Source: Lumbricus terrestris (Eukaryota; Annelida; Clitellata; Crassiclitellata; Lumbricidae). Taken from it: 64,000 bases of DNA. Positions 21,801 to 33,800 of this stretch are shown one piece after another (the stretch's first letter is position 1; every line of letters begins with the position of its first letter). The stretch lies in NCBI GenBank assembly GCA_949752735.1, contig OX457038.1, positions 24,640,456 through 24,704,455 of the forward strand, read 5' to 3'. Made by a program: the position numbers and the translations under genes. Under the pieces are notes generated by a model. The model ran no database searches. It was given only the letters and a program-made list of their open reading frames with translations, and was not told where the DNA came from.

Positions 21801-24800
21801 TTTATATTTTGACAAAGAAAACTGTCAAGAACTGAAGAACTGCATGATAACCCTGAGCACAAGCTCAAAGTCAAACATATCACTGCAGTACTAGTCTAGC
21901 ACTGGTATCTGTAAAGTAAAAACTGCAATTGTTCTAGATATTCATTCATTCATTCATTCGGACATTTATATAGCGCTCCTTCAAGAAAAAACTACTCAGA
22001 GGCGCTCCCGACTCCAGCGCGCACAAAAAGAACAGTTTTAAGTTTAGTAAGGAAGGATCCTGGTAGAGTCCCAGGCTGTAGGCGTAGCTCAAAAGGAAGG
22101 CCATTCCAGACCACTGGTCCAACCACAGAAAAGGCTCGATTCTTCATGGTAGTAGTATGAGCAAAAGGAACTAAGAGGACTCCCCTATCAGCAGAGCGTA
22201 GCTGACGACGTCCTTGGATACCCAATGTAAAGCTGCATAGCTCACGGAGGTAAGTTGGGGCAAGGCCCTGACAACATCGCCATACCAATGCAGCTACCCT
22301 GAACTCGATACGCTGGCGAATAGGGAGCCAGTGAAGAATCTCAAGCATGTAGTTTGAGACATGATCATATTTAGGGATTTTCCCAATTAGGCGCGCAGCA
22401 GAGCGCAACACCCGGTCAAGACAAGTCAATCTGCTGGATGGGAGGCCAATGTAGAGCGAAGAGCAATAGTCGATGCGAGATGTAACGAAAGAATGCACTA
22501 AAGTAAGAGTAGCAGCAGACGTAAGAGAACGGATGACAGTGCGAAGCTGGCGCAGCTGATAATAGCAGTCTCGAGCAAGACGGTGAAGTTGAGGAGCAAA
22601 AGTGAGTTCTTGGTCAAGTTGGATACCGAGGTCATGAACCGTGGTTGCAAAGACAAAGCCAGGAAATTCAGATGCAAGAGAAAATAGATCAAGCTTGGCA
22701 AGCTGCTGCCGTGTGCCCAACCAAATAAATTTTGTCTTAGATGGGTTCAAGCATAGTCTATTGGATGACATCCATGCCTCTAGAGCATCCAAAGTCCCGC
22801 TCATTATCCGAACCGCTTTGACAGCATTAGAAGGGAGGCAATGGGTGTAAGCCTGGACGTCGTCAGCATACTGCTGACTCAAAACCGAATGAGCTGTTAG
22901 TAGAGTGGCAAGACCTGAGGTGTAAATAATATAAAGTATGGGACCAAGGACCGAACCCTGGGGTAGACCATATTGTGCAGGCACCCATGGGGACCTAGAA
23001 GAGCCATGGACCACACTGTACAGAGAACGCTCCTGAAGAAAAGAATCTATATATATACATAAAATGTTTTCCACTTCTACATTAACATTCTTTATTGATT
23101 AAAAATTTGTAAAGATGAATATAACATGGCTCTTTTTACAAGCCTCTGAAATATTACAGAGGTGAAATGGGTGACTTAAGGGCACACATGATCACAGTAA
23201 TAAAATAACAGGACACGTTGTTTAATACTCCAACCTCTGTTGGCTTTTCCAACAGTCCCAAAAGGAGGTTGGAGAGACTGTAGGGTGACAGACGTGACGA
23301 TGAATTTGAGCATCTTCTCCTCATTAACCAATCCACATCATCCTTTGCTATCACTAGTGTTGTTTTAATATTGCCCCAATTTTAGTTTTAGTTTTAGTTT
23401 TGATTGTTAGTCTTAATTTTAGTTTTAGTTTTAGTTTTAATTGTTGCTGAATATTAGTTTTAGTTTTCGTTTTTATGGATCAATTTTAGTTTTAGTTTTA
23501 GTTTTCGTATGCCAATTTTAGTTTTAGTTTTAGTTTTAGTATGCCAATATTAGTTTTAGTTTTAATAATCTGGGGCTACACACTCGTTAGCAGTGAATAG
23601 GTCTACCGCTTAGTTCCTTGAATAAACTATATTGATACAAATCAATACGAAGATGTGCTGAACATAACACGTGATCATTATGTGAAATGTCATTTGCTGC
23701 CCAATTGATAAATACCTCAGCATTACAGTTCATAACTTTTTTTGGAATTAATATAACATTTTATGACTACTATATAATATATTATGCAGTTGCTCACCAC
23801 AGGAAGGTCAAAATTAAGCATCAACCCTGATCGTACATGTAAATAATTATAGTGCCCCTCAGTGGTATTTTAGTTCTTATATTAATTCTACTTCTAGTTC
23901 TTATTCCCTTCTGTTGACGTGATTTTACTTCTACTTCAAGTTCTCAAATAAGTTTGCTTCTTCCAGTTACAGTTTTTATATAGTTTTACCTACCCGTGCA
24001 CTTATCAGTTTTTATCACTCTTTGATATCCCCGGTAACGGGCCAAGGGAATTATTGTTTCTGCTATGCATGTGGAGTCCATAGAATAATGATAGCATCAC
24101 TGGCGTGAAGAACAGGTACAATGTAGGATGCAGGGTAGATGCCCGCTATCATCCCAAAGACCACTCAGTCTATCATGCGCTAGAACGTTTGATAACACTA
24201 GTCTGGATATATGAATGCAAAGAACTAAACATCCCAAAATGGAATATTATAATGTGAAGTGAATGAATGAGAATAATATGATATTGTGCGACTATTCACG
24301 CAGTTCTAGCAGGATTTTGCACAATTAAATAAAGGTCACAGGCAAAATGAGAATATTTTATGACTTTAAACTCTAAGACTTACTCTTACCTCGGGTCAAA
24401 CAAAGTGATCCGTTTCCTTGTTTGGCCTCAAAATGTATTGCTACAGAAATTCTCCTAGACCAATAAATTTCACCCTGGATATATCAGATCCTGGTCAGGG
24501 ACTTCTCTTGGTTTCTCTCTCGAAGGGCAATCCTAGGCTGAGTTGGCTCTTATCTACACCAGAGACCACTATACTTTTCATAGCCAGCCACAGCAAGACA
24601 GAGTCTTCCTTGCCAGCGGTCAGCCTTTGTTGACTCTCACGTGCCTCACCATTGTTTCTCTCTATTCACTGGCCAATCATATCTTACCTAACTCCACTGG
24701 TCACCCTGCCTGTCGACCCTGCAAGGCTTCCTCAGACAATCACTGCCCTGCATTACTCTGATTTGCATATTAATAGCCCCTAATCCCCAAACCGGTTTGG

Positions 24801-27800
24801 ATAGGTTTAGAGCCATAATTATGACCCCGGGTATACAGGTAAAACGACCCACTTGTGAGTAATCTCCTTCCTCACAATACTAAAATACGCCATTTGCGCA
24901 ATAGGCACAAATAAGGAAAGTAAGGTGAAATTACGAGCAAATTATTTAGTTTTCGTTTGGCCAAATATCGTTTTAGTTTTCGTTTGATCAATTTTCGTTT
25001 ACTTTTAGTTTTGATTGCTGCATATTTCGTTTTAGTTTTAGTTTTCGTTGTCATCGTGTTTTAGTTTTAGTTTTCGTTTCCGTTAACGAAAACGTTTCAT
25101 TTTCGTTAATTACCATTTTCGTTTTCGTTTTCGTTAACGAAAACAACACTAGCTATCACACAATTCTCAAGCCTACATGAGTTTATAATTTGATTCTATT
25201 TCATACAAATAATACTTGAACACTGTGCATGTGTCCATCACCGAATTTTGATTTTAATTTGATTTGACATGGAATTCGAAAGAAGATCACCCATCCAAGT
25301 ACTAACCAGGCTTGAGGTGCCCAACTAATTTGTTTGCAGCTGCACACATAACAACGCCAAACAAGTTAACTCTTAGCAATGTTGATACAACTAAACATTG
25401 GAAGTGATAATAGCCACAAGTCTGTGTACACTAACCTTACTGACGGCTGAGCAGCTGTCTCTGCGTACTGTTTCAATTCCCTTCGCATCATACACAGGTT
25501 CTTTCTGATCCGCTGTCTCATACATAAATCCAACATATCTTTTCTTTGTCTGAAGTACGCATGGTAAATAAACCTGTTGCAAATTGAGGTACATCAGCCA
25601 AATTTATTTGCATGTTAAAAGTGTTTGTAATAAAAAATATATTATTATTATTATTATTATTACATAAATTTATTACGCGCGCAAGGTCACACCAAAGTGT
25701 GAATCTGAGGCGCGGATAGTTAGCCGCCAGAGGAAGGTGCAGTTAAAGGTCCATGTGCTTGAAAGCCAAAGAGAAATAGTGAGTTTTGAGCCGTTTTTTG
25801 AAGGTAGGGAGGGAATTTGAGCAACGAAGAGAGAGTGGAAGTAGATTCCATTCTTTGGGAGCAGAGGCATGGAATGCACGCGAGCCCATAACAGTTCTGC
25901 ATCGAGGTTCAACTAAAAGACCCATGTTTGATGATCGCAGGCAACGAGGAGGAATATAAGGAGTAAGCAGTGACTGAAGGTAGGGAGGTGTTCCGGTAGA
26001 GAGGGATTTGTAGGTTAAACAGGCCAATTTAAATTTAATCTTAAACTCGACAGGAAGCCAATGCAGCTGATGAAGTAAAACTGAGGAACTTGATCGTAGT
26101 GGGACACGCAGCACAACCCGAGCTAAAGAATTTTGGATGCATTGCAGCCTATGTAGCTCGTAGTCTGAAATGCCAACAAAAATCGCATTAGCATAATCAA
26201 GGCGAGAGGAGACAAGGGCGCAAGCTAAAGTCTTCGACATATCCTTAGTCAGAGCCGACCTAATGTGGCGTATTGCCCTGATGTGATAAAAGCAAGATCT
26301 ACAAAGGTTAGTTACATGCATCCGAAAAGTAAGCATACTGTCCAGGGTAACCCCAAGAGTTTTAACAGAATCTGATAACGGTACTGCGGAGCCTGCGAGG
26401 TCGATGCTGGAAAGTGAAGGAAAAGAACGCAAGCGTTGTCGTGACCCGAACAAAATTGCCTCAGACTTGTTTGGGTTTATAGCCAAACCATTAAAACAGA
26501 ACCAGGCATATAAAGATGACAGGCACTCCTCAAGTTTAAGTTTACCGGACTGATCAGTGTGTGACAGAGCAATATAGAGCTGAGTGTCGTCCGCGTACTG
26601 CTGTAATTGGACACCAAAATGATTAGCTATGCGATTAATTGGGGAGGTAAAGACAGTGAATAATAGAGGACCAAGGACAGATCCCTGTGGAACTCCAGCA
26701 GTGCAAACAGTGGGTTCAGACCGAGCGGTACCGATGCCCACCTGCTGATTCCTGTTACCCAGATAAGACGCTAACCAGTTTAAAGCAGTACCAGAGACAC
26801 CGAAGCTTTTCGTGAGTCTAGAAAGAAGTAATTGGTGGTCTACGGTATCGAAAGCTGCGCTGAGGTCAAGACATACAGAAAGGCAGGCCTTTCCATTGTC
26901 AATAGACGAAAAGATGTTGTCCAGCGTGGATGTAAGGGCAGTCTCAGTGGAATAGCCTTCACGATAAGCTGACTGAAAAGGACTGAAGTTGGGAGAGGAA
27001 GTGATATGTTTCTTGATGCGAGTAAGAAAGAGACGTTCAAGGATCTTGGAAATGTTATTTAGGTTCGAGATAGGTCTGAAGTTAGACAGATTATTGGAAT
27101 CTAGGTCAGGTTTTTAAGCAAAGGAGTAACTAAAGCAGACTTAAAGCATGACAGGAAACATCCTTCAGCAAAAGACAAGTTGGCCAGGTGTGCAATAAGG
27201 TGGGAGAAAACATCAGAACAAGAAACAATAAGAGGTGTAGGTATGAAGTCCATAGGGGATGATTTAGGTACCAAGCTTCTGAGAAGATTAGATATATAAC
27301 AATTTATTAAAGCTCAACAAAACATGACAAATCAAATGAAACGATTGGACCTAACCATTTTTTTTAGAAGTAAAGACAGTTTAATTTTTATTCATTAATA
27401 TGATTAGAAGAACCATAGATGCATTTTACACATGCACTGCACAAGTGCACATCATAGTCTCGGCGCTAACAAAGATATTAATACAGTAATTGAGTATTAT
27501 TAAGAAATGGAAAAAAACATCGCATTTGCAAAATTTCATCAGTGCTATCATATCTGACTGTATTATTCAACTCTTAAATATCGGAAACATGATTCATTAT
27601 AATAAATAATTTTGCTTTAAGGTTGATTGGCATCTACCAGCTTACCACTTTAAATCACAGAGAGTTAATTGGCAAGCACAGTGAAATCAATAGCACTAGA
27701 CTACGAGTCAACGTATCAGTTCTACATGCAATTTCAATAATCACTGAAACCATAAAAATACTCACATAAAATTCTTAGAAACAACAAGTAGAAGGCAAAA

Positions 27801-30800
27801 ACATGCTAAAAATGTAAGAAATATAAAACTAAACTCAAATACAAGCACAAAAATAACGATAAACGATTAATTACAACAGCAAAATCAAGCCAGCTGTTAC
27901 CTTTTCAAATCTGAGTTTGACTGGCTTTGGATTGTCAGCTGTTACGGTGTCTGCTATCTCCTGACCAATGACAAATGCTTCGTCCTTTGACCGTCCATGA
28001 AGAAGAATAAACATGCTACAACATTAGAGGTCATTTTTATTTCCTAAACGCTGTATATAAAGCAGGATCCAAAGAACCAAAGCTTAATGGAACATCAAAC
28101 AGAACTGATGCCCAATCTGAGTGGTCAGTCAGATACCTGTGATCACGATCATAGTCGATCTATTAAGAAAAAGGAAAGGCAGAGCCAATTCAAATCAAAA
28201 TACTGATTCCTTAAGAGGTGTTAAAGCACATAACAAGGATGCAATGCGGCACAGTGTTGAACATCCAAAAGGTTAAGCATCCTGATGTATCCAGAATCAG
28301 TAGTGTCCGATATGTCAGCAACCAGCCTCAGTAGTAATGTCTATAACTATCGCATAATCTGTTTAGCCATGATTTTTTCAATAAATTTTGAAAGGTAAGC
28401 AAGATTTGAAGTCGGTTAATAACTCCACTGACATAAACCAGAGGTTTATGATTATTAAAAAGGAAAAACAGGTAGGGAGCTGTAGTTCGGCTCTGTAGGT
28501 TAGAGTGCTCTGCCTATAAGGAGACTATGGGTCTAAGTCCCGTCTATAGTGGCCGCTGTGTAAGGATCTTGAACAAAGTCCTTAGCTCACATTTGCTCAA
28601 CATTTGTCATTAGGTTTCTGTCAAATGGTTATGTGTGCACTGCTAAACTTTAGAAGTTGGGCAACATAAATTGCAGTTGTATTCAATCATATTGATTTCA
28701 TGTTGAAGAGCCGGCTTTTTGTATAACAACAAAAGCACATATATTGAAAAGAAATACGAATACATGTTCCAACTTTAATTTTAAACAAGTTATGTCGTAA
28801 TTCTAATTATCAGCTTCTATTCAACCGGTGACACACCAACACACAGCCATAATGAGATCAAAACTCAGAAGATGAAATTAAGCAGAATATCTGTCATCTC
28901 ACCTGTCTGTGTCTCCATAGATCACCTTTGCCGCCCATTTTGGTGTTGTCTCTACCAGCTTTATTGCTCGCTCCAAAGTCTCTCGTGACTTCCTCAGTAT
29001 GCTGTCACTAACCTAACAATCAATCGTCACATTATAACATCGTTCCATTCCATTCATCTATTCTACACAGCAGGCAAACTACTGCTTCTCGTTCAATGTA
29101 AAGGAGTATTCCTTAGGAGAGACAAAAGATATTGTATAAACTAGAATTTTACATCAGCATCTGTATTCTGTAGAATGATTGCAATAAAGGATTGACTGAT
29201 GTATTATATTGAAAGAGGTGACCAGTAATAGACTGGGGCAATCCAACAGTTTACACCCAAACCCTCTAGGTCTTGATTGAAATTATAATAAAAATGACAA
29301 GAAATAAATAACAATAGTAGAACTAGTAGTAAGAACAAAATGCCTGATCATTTATTGTTTCTACCTTCGTTAGCTTTCCTTTGACATCCTTACCTCGACA
29401 CAAGGCATCCGGCCAGAATAGTTAGCTGCAGAATAACCAAATGTAACATTGGCAATCAGCTTTAAGCCCAGCTGTCTAGCATGAAGCAATCGTTGCAGGG
29501 TCTAAGACACAGAAAAGCAGAACACCACACACGTACATCACTTAAAAGCTAACCACAGCATAATCAAATGAATTTCATTTTTCTATCTACTTGCTTGATT
29601 ACAAGTCCAAAGATCACATCATGCCTGAAACTGACTTCTACATTGTGTCGTATTTATAAATTTATATAGCACCTCTCACGGAATGACTACACAGCACGAA
29701 AAACTCTGGGGAAAGAAATGTTTTTAAAAACGAGAAGCTAAGGAAAAAACAAGTCATTAGCTTAGCCCATAGTGCGGGAGGAAGGCCATTCCAAATGGAG
29801 GGACCAACCACAGCAAGCGTCCGATGTTGGGCAAGAGCAGTCCTAGTCCTGGGAACCAAAAGATCAAGATAATATGCAGAACGCATTGAGTGAGATTAAT
29901 ATGCAGATAAAGGCTTTTGAGTGAGGCATTTAGGATACATGACATACTTTGGAGTGTACACCAAATGTGGTCACCAATTTGTTTAATATAGAATGTACTT
30001 ACCTACTTATGTACTTATGTATTAAAACATTTGTTGCATAAAACTCATCTCACATCCCATAAAAGACATCACTGCTAAACATCAGAGAGTACTTTGGTCC
30101 TGTACTTAGCTATCAGACCATGTGTTGAAAAGATAAAAGAATTGGGTTTCAAGGTCTTTTCCTGATTCATTACAGTTCATCTTATCAACAAATATGAATA
30201 ATAATTACTAAGACGGTCTCATGAATTTATAGAGAAGAAAACATAGCTGGCTTTTGCATTTTTTACTCCTCATGCACCTCATGCATAGCTGTTCGAAAGT
30301 CTCTGTCCATCAAAATTCTCATATTAATCAACTAACGACTGAACACAAGAATTTATTTTACCTTATTCTCTTTGTAATTTTTCATGGATCTCTTTACCAT
30401 CAGTCGAGTGTTAAGAATATCTTCCACCATTCTGAAAATAATTGGATTAAGAAAACCATGCATATTAGCCATAGCCAATTAAAACCTGCCACATAAGGAT
30501 ACCGGGAGACAAGGTCTATTACAGCATCTGCAGTAATGAAAATAATACAGAAAAGGGGTACACTAACAACAACAACAATAATAATAACAATAATAATCTT
30601 TATTGAAACAATCCGATTGACAGACTGCAACCAGTTACAGTGCACAGTTATGACATTGAAACAATTCACAAGAACACAAATGACAGAAGACATTGATCTT
30701 AATTACTAGCCAGAACAAACAGCTTGCAATACATCGTGCTAATAGCAACCTATAAAGCAGCGGTTCCCAACCCGTGGTCCGCGGGCCAAAAGTGCCTTGC

Positions 30801-33800
30801 CAGGCCTCAGAAAATGGCCCGCCAGGTCTCAGAAAATGGCCCTCATCTCTCAAAGATTTATCAAAAATATATGAACAAAATTAACAATTTGGAGAGGATA
30901 GGACACATTATTATTTTCTACTACAAATTATTTTATTTTAACGTCATTGAATAACATCAAACATTATATTTTGAATCAATTATAACAATTTTATATGCTT
31001 TTTGTTAATACAATTTTAACCTTTTGGCCCCCTAATGTCCATCAACTAAAAAAAAGTAGCCCTTGTGTCCTCCAACTTAGAAAAAGTGGCCCTCAAGTCA
31101 AAAAAGGTTGGGAACCACTGCTATAAAGCATGTCCGCCCTATGGGGCACGATCTCGGTTCCTCTCGCTCTCCATGCCAGTGTGTCATCAAATGCGCTACC
31201 GCCCCTCCCCCCTATTGCAGACCTGTTAATGAATTGTCACAGGGAGGTAGTCACCAAAGTCATGCTCCTAAATATGCCTCTGTCTAAAGTTATGTTAGCG
31301 AGCCTAGTTAGCTACACTGGTAAGTGAGAGCGGCATACGTCTGTTGGTTGCAACGGACTGCGGTTCAAGCCCCGGGCTTGGAGTTGACATTCAGAGATTT
31401 AGATATCTCAGGCTAGCACGTGTGAGACGCAGGGGTGCAAGCTGCTGCGGAGCGACCTTGGGTAAGTTGCTCACCCATCATTGTCTGTGGGGAAGGCAAC
31501 GGGAAACCACCTCACTCATCTCATCTCCAGGGGCGTAAGGCCAATGAACCCGCCTACGGGCAGAGAACCATCATCGTCGTCGTCGTCATCATCATCATCA
31601 TCATCAAAGTTATGTTATTTCCTCGGTGCTTTCACAATGTAACTTGTGCCAATAGCTTATACTGCAAGAGGTGTTTCACAAATTTTCAAACACAATAAAA
31701 TACAATACATGAAAACGTGATTGCACTATGTCAATATTTACCTGTAGCCTCATTTGGTAAACAATCTCATGAGATAGAGTAAACATAATGTATATTAATA
31801 TGGGACAAAACGAGATCAGTCCAGAAATGTTACAATACTTAAAAAACAAAGTCTAACTAAAAATGTTGCAAAAGTCTGAAACACTTGCCTTGACATGACT
31901 CCTTTTCGCACATGCTGCTTAACAAAGACAACACCATTTGGGCAGATCGTAACATTGTCTTCAAGGCTCTGAAAAGCAAAGTCTTTTAAAAATCTGTTGA
32001 TATAATAAACACCAAAAATCTAATTCATTGACAAAAAATGCAATAAAAAAAAGAAACTTAATTCACTTTGGCTTGCTAGATTTAGGAACAAGGATTTCCA
32101 TAAATATTTCAATATTTTGTCTTTGTTAACCAACTGCGAATCATCTGCCAAATAATTTACAATCGCATGTTCCCAACTGGAAGCCAGTGCAAAGCCAGGC
32201 AAGTATTTTGAAGTAAGACAGAATGTTGGTATGAGTTGGCCATCTAATCTAATCTCACGCAATAATTTATACTGTACTGCTATCATAATGTCACAGACAT
32301 GATCAAATGAGTCTCATGTTTAGATCTGAACATCATCAAAGAATTAACCACATGAACTAAACTGGGCAACAAATTCAAAAACTTTGAACTAGCAACATCT
32401 GGAGATTCATGTCTGTGAATTCAACATTGTTTAGAGGCGGGACGCAAACAAAGTCATAGCATCGATTGATCGAGTGCAATTTATTATAATTAAATAATGA
32501 AGAGAATGCATAATTAATTAATTAATAATAGTAATAAAAATGATGATAATAATGCTGTGGCATTTGGGGTCACTTTGAGCAGTGAGTCTGAGGAATCTTT
32601 TCTACATCGGGCAGGAAAAAAATTAATAATAATAACATTAACAGTAATAAAGAAAACAGGCAGGCAAGCAAATCTGAATTACATAAACATTGTTTCCAAT
32701 TTTTTTAAACTTTACCTTCAGCAGCTTTGGTGAAATAGTTAAGGAAGTACAACCAAATTCAATTGGACCATCACTGAAAGAACCGAGAAAATAGCAACAA
32801 CAATAATCTTAACTGGCAAGTTATTCTCACTTTAATCATGTAGGATGTGAATGGCTTTTCAATAACAATTACATGAAAAAATTACATATCAAAACAGGAC
32901 TACTGTATTAAGAAATCAAATAACTATATTAAGAAATCAAATAAATATAAAGCCAAAATCCTTATCGATGCAATAAACTGTCGCAAAATACCCATCCGAC
33001 TGTTGGAGAAAATTCAACCAAGGAGTCTTGGGCTGATTGGACACATTGCAGATTGCAAGACCAGGAACTTGTAAGTCTGTGATTGTAAGCAATAATTCCA
33101 GCCCTCCAAGGGGCTGGGAGATGCCCTCGCCACACATGGACAGCAACAGCGAAAGTAGATCTACATCCACAGAATACAAATCCAAGAATAAAGACAATTG
33201 ACTGTGTTTTTAATCAACATGGAACGCACCAAAGAGGAGCAGACGACAGTAATCGTTATGTCTATTTTGCTAAAGAATTAAGGTATTTGTGCATTCAAAT
33301 GAAACAATATTGGCAATAATGTTAAAAAAATAATGTAGATGCTAGAGACTAAAGTCACTAAACAGCGTTAGCATATTACTGAATCTGTGGTCACCTACCG
33401 TATTTTGTCAAAGTGTTCGAGACGACCAAGACAGGTGGAGAAACAATAATTGTAGGCAATCATGACGGATGGATAGAGTGACTGGAAGTCAAGAACAATG
33501 ACTGGATGAGTGTAGAACTCAGACTTTGGTTCCAGTGTTAAAGGAATACATTCAGGAGCACGCATTCGAGCACGCTGCTGAACACTCGGACTAACAGCGA
33601 TGAAGTTCAGTGGTTTAGCCATTCTAAGCATCATTGATTCCACACGAAACTACAAACAGCCAACATTCTAAGCATCATTGATTCCACACGAAACTACAAA
33701 CAGCCAACATTCTAAGCATCATTGATTCCACACGAAACTACAAACAGCCAACATTCTAAGCATCATTGATTCCACACGAAACTACAAACAGCCAACATTC

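Noticed and set aside
24418..24761. Plus-strand frames of about 70 codons inside the 23355-25151 element.
   Set aside because: No transposase motif (no hAT dimerisation or catalytic pattern), and overlapping frames are equally open.
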